Shown: piece by piece, positions 1 through 7,240 of the stretch
Numbering within the stretch: position 1 is the first letter of the stretch
Layout of the letters: every line of letters begins with the position of its first letter
Assembly (NCBI GenBank): GCA_001804025.1
Contig: MHFC01000118.1
Coordinates: forward strand, 1-15,364
DNA from: Omnitrophica bacterium GWA2_52_8
GTDB lineage: Bacteria; Omnitrophota; Omnitrophia; Omnitrophales; Aquincolibacteriaceae
DNA: 15,364 nt
Direction: 5' to 3'
Position numbers and translations under genes: made by a program
The notes under the pieces: model-generated
What the model was told of the DNA's origin: nothing
Seen by the model: only the letters and a program-made list of their open reading frames with translations
The model's database searches: none

Positions 1-51
1 AAAGAGCGGGGTCGGGCGAGAAGAGTTAAAACGATTACTTCTTACCAGCAT

Positions 52-122
52 TGCCCGGTGGTGAAATGGTATCACACTGCCCTTTGGAGGCATGATTCCT
101 GGTTCGAGTCCAGGCCGGGCAG
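52..122 (+). tRNA. tRNA-Gln (anticodon TTG)
   Basis: The sequence folds as a full cloverleaf. The acceptor stem is TGCCCGG (52-58) with CCGGGCA (115-121), and the discriminator base is G122. The D stem is GTGA (61-64) with TCAC (72-75) around a short loop containing GG. The anticodon stem 77-81/89-93 closes the loop CTTTGGA (82-88), placing anticodon TTG at 84-86. The T stem CCTGG/CCAGG encloses TTCGAGT. A U1-A72 pair with G73 is usual for tRNA-Gln and agrees with the anticodon. The outermost anticodon-stem pair is a C77/T93 mismatch. No CCA is encoded: TTT follows G122, so the CCA end would be added after transcription. It reads CAA and, by wobble, CAG codons. It lies 64 bases before clpX on the same strand. 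Confidence 0.93.
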
Positions 123-186
123 TTTGCAATGCCGCCGTCAGGCAATGTGAAATAGTCTTTTTACCGAATTAATTTTGAGGATGAAC

Positions 187-1434
187 ATGGCGACAGAACG
201 CTGTTCGTTTTGCGGCAGACAAAAAAAAGATGTGCGCAAGGTTTTCTCGGGGCCGGGCGTCTACATTTGCGATGTCTGCGTCCGTGTTTGCTGGGACCTG
301 CTTCACAAGGACAGTGGCGGGTTTCCCGTCCGCCAGGCGGCGCTTGTCTCCGAGCTTGAAATTCCGAAGCCAAGGGACATTAAGACCAAACTGGATCAGT
401 ACATCATCGGCCAGGACCGGGCGAAAAAGCAAATTTCCGTCAGTGTCCATAATCATTACAAGCGGATCAAAACCGCCGAATCCGCCGAAGGAATTGAATT
501 TGAAAAAAGCAATATCCTCTTGCTCGGACCGACAGGGTCGGGGAAAACGCTTTTTGCGCGCACGCTGGCTAAGCTTCTTGATGTCCCGTTCGCGATTGCG
601 GACGCAACGGCGCTGACCGAAGCCGGATATGTCGGCGAAGACGTTGAGAATGTCCTGCTGCGGCTGCTGCAATCGGCCAATTTTGATGTCAAGCGCGCCG
701 AACTCGGGATCGTCTATATCGATGAAATCGACAAGTTGGCCCGCACCACCGAAAACGTGTCGATTACGCGGGATGTTTCCGGGGAGGGCGTTCAGCAGGC
801 GCTTTTAAAAATTCTGGAAGGAACGATCGCCAATGTCCCTCCGCAGGGCGGGAGAAAACATCCGCAGCAGGAATATATCCAGGTCAATACGAAAAATATT
901 CTGTTTATTTGCGGCGGTACTTTTGCGGGCGTCGAGAAGATCATTGAGCAGCGGATCAGTTCCAAAGCGATGGGCTTTGCCGCCATCCGTTCCAAGCTTC
1001 AGGCCGAGAAGTCCCTCGGGGAAATTTTGGCGGGCGTTGAAACCGAAGACCTCCTGAAATACGGATTCATTCCGGAATTTATCGGGAGATTTGCGGTGCT
1101 GGCATCGCTCCACGGCCTCGGCGAGGAAGACCTGGTGCGGGTGCTGACCGAGCCTAAAAACGCGCTCGTCAAACAGTACGAAGAATTTTTCAAGATGGAA
1201 GGGGTCAAACTGACGTTTGCGAGCGATGCGCTCAAAGAGATCGCGCACAGGGCCATCCGCAAGGGGACCGGTGCACGGGCACTGCGCAGCATTTTGGAAA
1301 CCTTGATGCTGGATGTGATGTATGACGTCCCTTCGGAAAAAGATATTACGGAATGCGTGGTCACCCGCGACGTGGTCACGGGGAAAGAACCGCCTATTTT
1401 ATTGAGGAACAAGGAATGGGCAAAAAGCGCTTAG
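187..1434 (+). CDS. clpX: ATP-dependent Clp protease ATP-binding subunit ClpX
   Basis: ClpX is the AAA+ unfoldase that recognises tagged proteins, unfolds them with ATP and feeds them to the ClpP peptidase in the cytoplasm. The 415-residue product is close to the usual family length. It has an N-terminal C4 zinc-binding domain (Cys6, Cys9, Cys28, Cys31), Walker A GPTGSGKT (114-121), pore loop GYVG (147-150), Walker B VYIDEID (176-182), the RKH substrate loop (223-225), an arginine-finger region IPEFIGR (295-301) and sensor 2 GTGAR (360-364). The ClpP-docking tripeptide, usually IGF or LGF, reads MGF (262-264). The start at ATG 187 is chosen because GAGG (177-180) sits 6 bases upstream; the in-frame ATG at 181 directly abuts that GAGG. 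The 3' end overlaps the following permease gene by 19 bases. No clpP is visible here, though it could lie just upstream of the window. Confidence 0.97.
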   Translation: MATERCSFCGRQKKDVRKVFSGPGVYICDVCVRVCWDLLHKDSGGFPVRQAALVSELEIPKPRDIKTKLDQYIIGQDRAKKQISVSVHNHYKRIKTAESAEGIEFEKSNILLLGPTGSGKTLFARTLAKLLDVPFAIADATALTEAGYVGEDVENVLLRLLQSANFDVKRAELGIVYIDEIDKLARTTENVSITRDVSGEGVQQALLKILEGTIANVPPQGGRKHPQQEYIQVNTKNILFICGGTFAGVEKIIEQRISSKAMGFAAIRSKLQAEKSLGEILAGVETEDLLKYGFIPEFIGRFAVLASLHGLGEEDLVRVLTEPKNALVKQYEEFFKMEGVKLTFASDALKEIAHRAIRKGTGARALRSILETLMLDVMYDVPSEKDITECVVTRDVVTGKEPPILLRNKEWAKSA

Positions 1435-2333
1435 ATCAATACGATTACAATTGGCCGGAAACGATCGCGGCTTACGGATTTTTAAGTCCGAACTTGGCCG
1501 GATTTTTTCTCTTCACGACGATCCCGGTCATTGCGTCGCTGGTGTTGAGTTTCATGCAGTGGAACCTGCTGACAGACCCTGAATTTGTGGGGCTGGCGAA
1601 TTTTATCGAGCTCGTCCGCGATCCGCTTTTTTGGAAATATTGCTGGAACACGGTTTATCTGATGGCGGCCATACCGATCAGCATGGCCGGCTCCTTAATT
1701 CTGGCGCTGGCACTGAATCAAAAGCTCAAAGGGGAAGTTATTTTCCGCACGGTTTATTTTCTGCCGACAATTTCTTCGGGTGTGGCGATCTTTATTTTAT
1801 GGAAGCTGATTTATAATCCGGAATTCGGCGTGCTGAACACCATGATTTCCAAGATCGGCGACATCATTGGATTAAGCCTGACGGGGCCGCAGTGGCTGCA
1901 GGACGAGGCGTGGGCAAAGCCGGCGTTGATTATTATGGGCGTCTGGCAAACCGTCGGGGGTTACAACATGGTGCTTTATTTGGCCGCGCTTCAGGGCGTC
2001 CCCCGTGATTTTTATGACGCCGCGGAAGTTGACGGCGCCAACAGCTGGCAAAAATTTTGGGCGGTAACGTGGCCGCAAATTTCACCGACGACTTTTTTTA
2101 TCGCGATCATGAGCGTCATCGGCGGTTTTCAGGCCGGGTTTGATCCTGCCTATATCATGACAGGCGGCGGTCCTAATGGATCGACAACGACTCTGATTTT
2201 CTATTTGTGGAGCGAAGCTTTCAAATGGAACCGCATGGGGTATGCGGCGGCATTGGCGTGGGTGTTGTTTTTGATTGTGTTCGTGTTCACCCTGATTCAG
2301 TGGCGGTTTTTCAGTAAAAAAGTACATTATTAA
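1416..2333 (+). CDS. Carbohydrate ABC transporter permease, MalF/UgpA-like (CUT1)
   Basis: This is an inner-membrane permease subunit of a sugar ABC importer (binding-protein-dependent transport family). The 305-residue product has about six hydrophobic helices. The first spans roughly residues 22-47, and the last spans roughly 278-296. The cytoplasmic EAA loop that docks the ATPase is at 201-221 and contains DAAEVDGA. The [13 protein letters not shown] segment (248-260) is typical of MalF/UgpA/LacF-type permeases. The start ATG 1416 has GAGG (1404-1407) 8 bases upstream and matches the family N-terminus; the open frame extends further up into clpX but without support. It overlaps the clpX end by 19 bases, and its TAA shares a base with the ATG of the next permease (TAATG), implying translational coupling. 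The substrate cannot be read from the sequence. Confidence 0.9.
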   Translation: MGKKRLDQYDYNWPETIAAYGFLSPNLAGFFLFTTIPVIASLVLSFMQWNLLTDPEFVGLANFIELVRDPLFWKYCWNTVYLMAAIPISMAGSLILALALNQKLKGEVIFRTVYFLPTISSGVAIFILWKLIYNPEFGVLNTMISKIGDIIGLSLTGPQWLQDEAWAKPALIIMGVWQTVGGYNMVLYLAALQGVPRDFYDAAEVDGANSWQKFWAVTWPQISPTTFFIAIMSVIGGFQAGFDPAYIMTGGGPNGSTTTLIFYLWSEAFKWNRMGYAAALAWVLFLIVFVFTLIQWRFFSKKVHY

Positions 2334-3304
2334 TGTCAATTGAGCGGAATTTGACGGATAAGGTTACGGCAATGACGAAAAACGGAGAAACCCCGGGGGC
2401 CACTGCGGAGACAGACGCTTTTGATAAAAAGCGTCCGCTGACCATCAGCCAGATCCGCGCCAGTACGCGGAACAAAAAGGTGCTTAAGCGAGGCGGTTCT
2501 TACCTCTTTCTCCTGGCCGGAGCGATCACAATGGTAGCACCCTTTCTTTGGATGCTGACGACGTCTTTAAAAGAACCGGGCGCTGTTTTTTCATTTCAAA
2601 AAAACTGGTGGGAGGAATGGCTGCCGTTTTCATTCCACTGGGAAAATTATGTCAAAGCCTGGCATGTCGTGCCGTTCGGGCGGTTTTATTTGAACTCCAT
2701 TTTTGTGGCGGTTTGCGTGACAGCGGCGCAGGTATTGACAAGCGCCATGGCGGCATATTCTTTCGCGCGGCTGAATTTTCCGGGCCGCGACAAAATATTT
2801 TTCGGTTACCTTGCGACCATGATGGTTCCCGGCGCCGTGACCATGATCCCGGTCTTTATCCTGCTGCGTTATTTGGGCTGGATTGATACTTATAAAGCGA
2901 TGATTCTGCCGGCGGCGTTTACTGCTTACGGGACGTTCATGCTGCGGCAGTTTTTTTTGACGCTGCCCAAGGACCTTGAGGATGCGGCGAAGATCGACGG
3001 CTGTTCGTATTTCCGGATTTTCTGGCAGATTATCCTGCCGCTTTCAAAGCCGGCGCTCGCGACCTTGACGACCTTTACGTTTATGGGGACCTGGATGAGT
3101 TTCATGTGGCCGCTGATCGTGATGAACACTCATGAAAAGTTTACGCTGCCGATCGGGCTGGCCTATTTTCAGAGCTTGCACGGGACGAACTGGACTTATT
3201 TGATGGCCGGTTCGATGATGATGATTCTTCCGATTCTTTTGGTTTTTATCTTTAACCAGCGCTTCTTTGTCGAAGGCATCAAGCTGAGCGGTATCAAAGG
3301 ATAA
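2333..3304 (+). CDS. Carbohydrate ABC transporter permease, MalG/UgpE-like (CUT1)
   Basis: This is the second inner-membrane permease, expected to form a heterodimer with the product of 1416-2333. Hydrophobic helices begin near residue 55 (SYLFLLAGAITMVAPFLWML region). The EAA loop at 216-238 contains LEDAAKIDGCSYF, the pattern expected of MalG-type subunits. The last helix ends near residue 308. At 323 residues it is longer than the common 270-290, because about 50 charged, mostly hydrophilic residues precede the first helix. The start used is ATG 2333, overlapping the upstream stop by one base. An in-frame ATG at 2372 has AAGG about 8 bases upstream and would remove 13 residues, so the exact start is uncertain. 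Neither an ATPase nor a solute-binding protein gene is present beside the pair. The sugar is unknown. Confidence 0.9.
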   Translation: MSIERNLTDKVTAMTKNGETPGATAETDAFDKKRPLTISQIRASTRNKKVLKRGGSYLFLLAGAITMVAPFLWMLTTSLKEPGAVFSFQKNWWEEWLPFSFHWENYVKAWHVVPFGRFYLNSIFVAVCVTAAQVLTSAMAAYSFARLNFPGRDKIFFGYLATMMVPGAVTMIPVFILLRYLGWIDTYKAMILPAAFTAYGTFMLRQFFLTLPKDLEDAAKIDGCSYFRIFWQIILPLSKPALATLTTFTFMGTWMSFMWPLIVMNTHEKFTLPIGLAYFQSLHGTNWTYLMAGSMMMILPILLVFIFNQRFFVEGIKLSGIKG

Positions 3305-3306
3305 GA

Positions 3307-4578
3307 ATGCTGGCGATTGTGCTTGCCGCAGGCAAGGGAACGAGAATGCGTTCCGAACGCCCCAAGGTACTGCATGAAATATTCGGCCGGCCTCTGTTAG
3401 AGTATGTGCTTGATACGCTGTTAGAAATTCCGGTAAAGCGTATCGCGCTTGTTGCGGGTAGCGGTTCCGGTCAAGTGCGCGATTATCTTGGTCAGAACGG
3501 CCGGGCGGTGCGGAAAACCAGGATTTTTTTACAAAAAAAACGGTTGGGGACGGGACATGCCGTGATGTCTGTCCGCGCTGCTCTTGTGTCAGAAAAGCAG
3601 GATATCCTGATCTGGCCCGGCGATATGCCGCTTCTGAAGATTGACACATTGCGCGAGTTTGTGCGGCAGCACCGCGAGTCCGGTGCAGACGCGAGTGTGT
3701 TGTCGGCGATTCATCCTGAGCCGTCCGGATACGGACGGATTTTGAGGGCCGGCGGCGGTTTTTACGGCATCCGCGAAGAACTGGACGCCTCAGAGGCCGA
3801 GCGGCGGATTCAGGAAATTAATACCGGGATTTATCTTTTTCGGCCCCGGTGTCTGATCGCAGCATTGGGTTTTCTGAAACCGAGGAACCGGAAAAAAGAA
3901 TATTATCTGACGGATACGATCGAATATCTGTCGCTGAAAAATCACAAGCTCAGGGCGTTTCCGCTGGCCGTATCGGGAGAGGCGCTCGGCATCAATACGC
4001 AGGCCCAGCTTGCGGAGGCGATTGCAACAGTGAACCGGCGCGAGATCCAGCGGCATCAGGCAAACGGGGTAACGTTCATATCGCCGGAGCAGACATTTGT
4101 CGCGCCGGGGGCCAGGATCGGAAAAGACACCGTCATCCATCCGTGGTGTTATATCGAATCTGGCGTGTCCATAGGGACGGGATGTCAAATCGGTCCCTAT
4201 GCCAAAATCCGCAAGGGTACGCAGATCGAGGCTCAGGCGGTGATCGGGAGTTTTGTTGAAATCGCGCGTTCGCGCGTCGGCAGGAAAGTGGTGGCAAAAC
4301 ATTTGGCGTATTTAGGCGATGCCGTGATCGGAGCAGGGACCAACGTCGGCGCCGGGACCATCACGGCCAACTTTGACGGAAAACAAAAAAACAGAACGCA
4401 TGTCGGAAAAAAAGTCCTGCTCGGCTCCAATACGGTGCTTGTGGCACCGGTTAAAATTGCGGACGGGGTCAAGACGGGCGCCGGCGCCGTGATCACGGGG
4501 CGGACAAGGCACAAGCGCGGCGATGTGCTTGTCGGTGTTCCTGCAAAAGTTTTGAAGAAAAAAACAAAACCGGCATAA
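3307..4578 (+). CDS. glmU: Bifunctional GlmU: GlcN-1-P acetyltransferase / GlcNAc-1-P uridylyltransferase
   Basis: GlmU acetylates glucosamine-1-phosphate and then transfers UMP from UTP, giving UDP-GlcNAc for peptidoglycan and lipid A. The N-terminal uridylyltransferase carries LAAGKGTRM (6-14), Lys20 in PKVLHE, GTGHAV (81-86), GDMPL (105-109), EINTG (170-174) and LGIN (228-231). Hexapeptide repeats of a left-handed beta-helix run from about residue 255. By alignment to the E. coli enzyme from memory, acetyltransferase residues Arg333, His363, Tyr366, Asn377 and Lys392 correspond to Arg302, His332, Tyr335, Asn346 and Lys361 here. Lys351 corresponds to Ala320, with Arg321 next to it. At 423 residues it is shorter than the usual 450-460, partly through a short C-terminus. 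ATG 3307 is 2 bases after the permease stop, with AAGGA (3297-3301) 5 bases upstream. The prs gene follows, as in many bacteria. Confidence 0.95.
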   Translation: MLAIVLAAGKGTRMRSERPKVLHEIFGRPLLEYVLDTLLEIPVKRIALVAGSGSGQVRDYLGQNGRAVRKTRIFLQKKRLGTGHAVMSVRAALVSEKQDILIWPGDMPLLKIDTLREFVRQHRESGADASVLSAIHPEPSGYGRILRAGGGFYGIREELDASEAERRIQEINTGIYLFRPRCLIAALGFLKPRNRKKEYYLTDTIEYLSLKNHKLRAFPLAVSGEALGINTQAQLAEAIATVNRREIQRHQANGVTFISPEQTFVAPGARIGKDTVIHPWCYIESGVSIGTGCQIGPYAKIRKGTQIEAQAVIGSFVEIARSRVGRKVVAKHLAYLGDAVIGAGTNVGAGTITANFDGKQKNRTHVGKKVLLGSNTVLVAPVKIADGVKTGAGAVITGRTRHKRGDVLVGVPAKVLKKKTKPA

Positions 4579-4600
4579 CCTTATGGTGAAAGGCAAGAAA

Positions 4601-5593
4601 ATGAGCAGCGCTGAAAAATATAAGGCAAAATCAAACGGGGATGAAAATCTTGTTATCCTCGGCGGTAATTCCAATCCCGAGCTTGCCAGAGAAATCGGCG
4701 ATGTTTTAGGCCGGCCTTTGGCTTTTGTGACGGTGGGCCGGTTTCCCGAAGGGGAAATTCAGGTCCAGATCAAAGAAAACGTGCGCGGCAAAGATGTGTT
4801 TATCGTGCAGTCGACCTGCACGCCTCCGAACGACAACCTTATGGAACTGCTGATTCTGATCGATGCGGCGCGCAGGGCCTCGGCCAAAAGAGTGACGGCC
4901 GTGCTTCCTTTTTTCGGCTATGCCCGGCAAGACCGCAAAGACAGGCCGCGGGTGCCGATAACGGCGAAGCTTGTGGCGAATCTGCTGACAACCGCAGGCG
5001 CCAACCGAGTTTTAGCGATGGACCTTCATGCCGGCCAGATCCAAGGGTTTTTTGATATTCCCGTTGATCACCTCTATTCGATCAGTGTGATCGGGGACTA
5101 TCTGAAGGGCAAAAATTTAAAAAATCCTATCGTGGTTTCTCCGGACATCGGAGGAATCCGGATGGCGCGGGCGTACTCAAAGCTTTTACAGTGCCCGCTT
5201 GCGATCGTCGACAAGAGGCGTGAGGATGCGACCAAAACCCATGTCATGAATATTATCGGCGAAGTTGAAGGGAAAAATGTTGTGATTGTCGACGACTTGA
5301 TTTCAACGGGAAGTTCGCTCGTGGAAGCGGCGCGGGCGCTTCAGGACAACGGGGCGCTGGATGTTTATGCGGCCATTGTGCACCCCGTGCTTGCCGGCAG
5401 TGCCGTTGAAAAAATTCAGAAATCCAATATTAAGGAATTAATTGTGACAAATTCAATCCCGCTCGGGGCCGAGAAGCAGATTGAGAAAATCAAACCCTTG
5501 TCGGTTGCGACGCTGCTTGCCGAAGCCATTTACCGGATCCACTGTAATGAATCGGTCAGTTCGCTTTTTTCGCAGGTTGGTGTTGAGGCTTAG
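4601..5593 (+). CDS. prs: Ribose-phosphate pyrophosphokinase (PRPP synthetase)
   Basis: Prs transfers pyrophosphate from ATP to ribose-5-phosphate, making PRPP for purine, pyrimidine, histidine, tryptophan and NAD synthesis in the cytoplasm. The 330-residue product (from ATG 4601) shows the catalytic flexible loop around YARQDRK (107-113), the metal and pyrophosphate region MDLHAGQ (140-146), the PDIGG stretch (181-185) and the PRPP-binding loop VVIVDDLISTGSSL (227-240), which fit a class I enzyme. ATG 4601 is preferred because GAAAGG (4588-4593) lies 7 bases upstream. An in-frame ATG at 4583 would add six residues but lacks a recognisable ribosome-binding site. Even so, about 15 residues precede the conserved NLVILGG start. 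It follows glmU by 22 bases and is followed after 8 bases by a large inverted repeat. Confidence 0.96.
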   Translation: MSSAEKYKAKSNGDENLVILGGNSNPELAREIGDVLGRPLAFVTVGRFPEGEIQVQIKENVRGKDVFIVQSTCTPPNDNLMELLILIDAARRASAKRVTAVLPFFGYARQDRKDRPRVPITAKLVANLLTTAGANRVLAMDLHAGQIQGFFDIPVDHLYSISVIGDYLKGKNLKNPIVVSPDIGGIRMARAYSKLLQCPLAIVDKRREDATKTHVMNIIGEVEGKNVVIVDDLISTGSSLVEAARALQDNGALDVYAAIVHPVLAGSAVEKIQKSNIKELIVTNSIPLGAEKQIEKIKPLSVATLLAEAIYRIHCNESVSSLFSQVGVEA

Positions 5594-5601
5594 TAACTGA
5601 G

Positions 5602-5696
5602 CTTTTGCAAAATGGCCGGCGCCCATAGGGGACAGGCAGTGAAATATTGCCTGTCCCCTATGGGAAGCACGCCGCCGGCTGGCCATTTTGCAAAGG
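5602..5696. repeat. Nested inverted repeat (REP/MITE-like hairpin) after prs
   Basis: The inner arms are perfect 17-base complements: CCCATAGGGGACAGGCA (5622-5638) and its reverse complement (5648-5664), around a 9-base loop. The outer arms are CTTTTGCAAAATGGCC (5602-5617) and GGCCATTTTGCAAAGG (5681-5696), which pair over all 16 positions with one G-U wobble. GGC at 5618-5620 can also pair within GCCGGC (5674-5679), leaving an asymmetric bulge around 5665-5673. No T-run follows, so it does not look like a classic terminator. It begins 8 bases after the prs stop and fills most of the prs-rplY gap. The layout suggests a REP-type or small non-autonomous mobile element; it could also attenuate transcription or stabilise the prs message. 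No transposase gene is in the window. Confidence 0.85.
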
Positions 5697-5746
5697 TTCT
5701 GTTAGTAATATAAAAATCATATCGATGAAAAAGGAGGAGTAAAAAT

Positions 5747-6469
5747 ATGGAAACGATACGTCTCGCGGTAAAAGTGCGCGAAGATTTTGGAAAGCAGGGT
5801 TCTAAGCGTGTCCGCCGACGCGGCGCCATTCCGGCCATTGTTTACGGACACAATATGAAGCCTTTGTCGATCGAGGTGGAATTAAAAGAGCTGCATCACG
5901 CGCTGCATACTAAGGCGGGTGAAAATGCGCTCATCAACCTTGAGGTGCAGGGCGCCAAGCTTAAGGAATCAACCTGCCTGATCAAGGACATCCAGCACAA
6001 CCCGGTGACTGATTCGGTGACCCATGTGGATTTTACAGTCATTTCATTGACCGAAGAAATTACGGTCAAGGTCCCCGTGGTCGTTAAGAATGCCGCGGAT
6101 ATTGCGGGTCTCAAGGAAGGCGGCGTGCTGGACGTGATTCATCACGAAATCGAAGTCAAGTGTCTGCCTACGGCGATTCCGGAAAAATTCGAAATCGATA
6201 TTAAGCAGATGAAAATCGGCGATATCCTTCATGCTTCCGAATTGGCTCTTCCGGCCGGTGTCCGCTGCGAACTTCCGGCTGACGAACCGGTTATCGCCAT
6301 TCATGCGCCGCGCGAAGAAGAAGCGGCCGCTCCGGCTGAAGAAGCGGCAGTACAGCCTGAAGTGATTGAGAAAGGCAAGAAGCCCGCTGAAGAAGGCGAG
6401 GAAGGTGCCGCAGAAGCCAAGCCTGCGGCGGCCAAGTCCGATAAGCCCGCGGCCAAACCCGAGAAATAA
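5747..6469 (+). CDS. rplY: 50S ribosomal protein L25 (CTC/TL5 long form)
   Basis: L25 binds 5S rRNA in the large ribosomal subunit; the long form is often called CTC or TL5. The product is 240 residues. Residues 1 to about 92 are the 5S-binding domain, including RRRGAIPAIVYG (23-34) and the IKDIQHNPVTDSVTHVDF stretch. Roughly residues 95-185 form the second beta domain found only in the long form. The final 55 or so residues are a low-complexity tail rich in Ala, Glu, Pro and Lys, common in this family. The start ATG 5747 has a strong AAGGAGG (5731-5737). Neighbours prs upstream and pth downstream match the prs-ctc-pth order known from many bacteria. Confidence 0.95.
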   Translation: METIRLAVKVREDFGKQGSKRVRRRGAIPAIVYGHNMKPLSIEVELKELHHALHTKAGENALINLEVQGAKLKESTCLIKDIQHNPVTDSVTHVDFTVISLTEEITVKVPVVVKNAADIAGLKEGGVLDVIHHEIEVKCLPTAIPEKFEIDIKQMKIGDILHASELALPAGVRCELPADEPVIAIHAPREEEAAAPAEEAAVQPEVIEKGKKPAEEGEEGAAEAKPAAAKSDKPAAKPEK

Positions 6470-6519
6470 TTTTGTCTGGCTCATGGGCGCAAAGCACGGA
6501 CCTTGGGGGTTGAGGGCTC

Positions 6520-7122
6520 ATGAAACAAGAACAGATTAAATTAATTGTTGGATTGGGGAATCCGGGGCCGCGGTATGCGGCAACGCGGCATAATGCGGGC
6601 CGCATGGTTGTCGAGTGTTTTGCGGATTCCTGTAAGGTTAAGTTTACCGAAAAAAGCCGGCTTGAGGCCGGCATTGCGTGTTTTGAGACGGCCGAATCGG
6701 CCGTGGTTCTGGCTTACGGAATGACGGCGATGAACTTATCCGGCCGTTTTGTCCGCAAGTTGACGGAACACTTTGAGGTCCGGACTTCCTCCGATCTTTT
6801 GATCCTTGTCGACGATCTCGCGTTACCCTTTGGAAAGCTGCGTTTGCGGGCATCGGGAACCGACGGGGGACATAATGGCCTTAAGTCCATTCATGAAGCC
6901 TTCGGCAATACGGCCTATCCTCGGCTTCGCATCGGAATTCAGCCGATGGGGTGGAAGGACGGCGATTTGATTGCCCATGAAGTTTTTGTTTTGCAGGAGT
7001 TTTCAAAGCAGGAGAAGCAGGCGCTTGATCTGGTTTTAGGCAAAGCCGCCGAGTCCTGCCGCTTGTGGCTTGAGCAGCCGATAAGCCGGGCTATGAATGC
7101 TGTAAATGTAAAGAGCTTATAG
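6520..7122 (+). CDS. pth: Peptidyl-tRNA hydrolase
   Basis: Pth cleaves the ester bond of peptidyl-tRNAs that fall off stalled ribosomes, recycling tRNA in the cytoplasm. The product is 200 residues, about the family norm. It opens with the signature VGLGNPGPRY followed by TRHNAG, giving Asn14 and the catalytic His24. MNLSG (71-75) supplies Asn72, VDDLALP (97-103) supplies Asp98, and GGHNGL (116-121) supplies Asn119. The usual TFMN context reads MTAMN (68-72), a minor change. ATG 6520 has GAGGG (6512-6516) close upstream at only 3 bases; an additional GGGGG (6505-6509) lies further up. It ends the glmU-prs-rplY-pth run, and the following 155-base gap appears to contain a new promoter. Confidence 0.95.
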   Translation: MKQEQIKLIVGLGNPGPRYAATRHNAGRMVVECFADSCKVKFTEKSRLEAGIACFETAESAVVLAYGMTAMNLSGRFVRKLTEHFEVRTSSDLLILVDDLALPFGKLRLRASGTDGGHNGLKSIHEAFGNTAYPRLRIGIQPMGWKDGDLIAHEVFVLQEFSKQEKQALDLVLGKAAESCRLWLEQPISRAMNAVNVKSL

Positions 7123-7144
7123 AGTTAGATTGAAAAAGCATTGC

Positions 7145-7172
7145 TTGCTTATTAGAAAAAACTGTGTTAGAT
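7145..7172 (+). promoter_or_regulatory. Candidate sigma-70-type promoter for the rpsF operon
   Basis: A -35-like TTGCTT (7145-7150) and a -10-like TTAGAT (7167-7172) are separated by 16 bases in an AT-rich stretch of the 155-base pth-rpsF gap. A start site near 7179 would leave a leader of about 100 bases that begins just before the hairpin at 7194-7240. Each box departs from consensus at two positions, so this is a plausible rather than firm call. This gap is the longest between coding genes in the window (155 bases against 153 between prs and rplY). Confidence 0.4.
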
Positions 7173-7193
7173 TCAGTCTTCAAATTTGTAGAC

Positions 7194-7240
7194 TCTGTCG
7201 AAAGGTAGTTCGCTTAAATCCCCTTTTAGACCGTCGCAGA
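7194..7240 (+). promoter_or_regulatory. Candidate S6:S18-binding leader hairpin of rpsF mRNA
   Basis: Stem P1 pairs TCTG (7194-7197) plus CG (7199-7200) with CGCAGA (7235-7240), with T7198 bulged. Stem P2 pairs AAAGG (7201-7205) with CCTTT (7222-7226), and inside it TAG-ttcg-CTTA can form a small UUCG-capped top. Between P2 and P1, on the 3' side, is an 8-base bulge (7227-7234) containing ACCG. A stem-bulge-stem with a CCG in the 3' bulge is, as I recall, the published S6:S18 autoregulatory motif found ahead of rpsF in many phyla. Here rpsF starts 37 bases later and rpsR is in the same run, which fits feedback control. The fold was made by eye and no covariance model was run. Confidence 0.45.

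Noticed and set aside
1..29. Possible C-terminal end of an upstream coding gene (frame 3 stops with TAA at 27-29)
   Set aside because: Only eight codons are visible before the stop, with no recognisable motif; any stretch this short would often be open. A clpP or tig end is possible from clpX context but cannot be supported.
130..161. Small hairpin TGCC-GGCA with a downstream CTTTTT, between the tRNA and clpX
   Set aside because: The stem is only 4 bp and the T-run is 12 bases away, so it is too weak to call a terminator.
175..186. Upstream TTG (175) or ATG (181) as the clpX start
   Set aside because: TTG 175 overlaps the GAGG that serves ATG 187, and ATG 181 directly abuts it; ATG 187 has the right spacing and gives the standard ClpX N-terminus.
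1353..1415. 21-codon N-terminal extension of the first permease inside clpX
   Set aside because: It is charged and unlike permease N-termini, and ATG 1416 has a well-spaced GAGG.
3044..3649. 201-codon open frame on the - strand across the permease/glmU junction
   Set aside because: It is a shadow of two well-supported + strand genes; the translation is low in recognisable motifs and has no ribosome-binding context.
5687..5714. Possible promoter at the right end of the inverted repeat (TTTGCA then TATAAA) driving rplY
   Set aside because: The -35-like box is poor and overlaps the repeat arm; the spacing is acceptable only for one weak pairing. Not strong enough to list as a feature.
6305..6468. 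Repetitive GAAGAAGC/GCGGCC-like DNA at the end of rplY as a nucleotide repeat
   Set aside because: It is codon-level repetition of Ala/Glu/Pro/Lys in the known low-complexity tail of long L25 proteins, without regular units.
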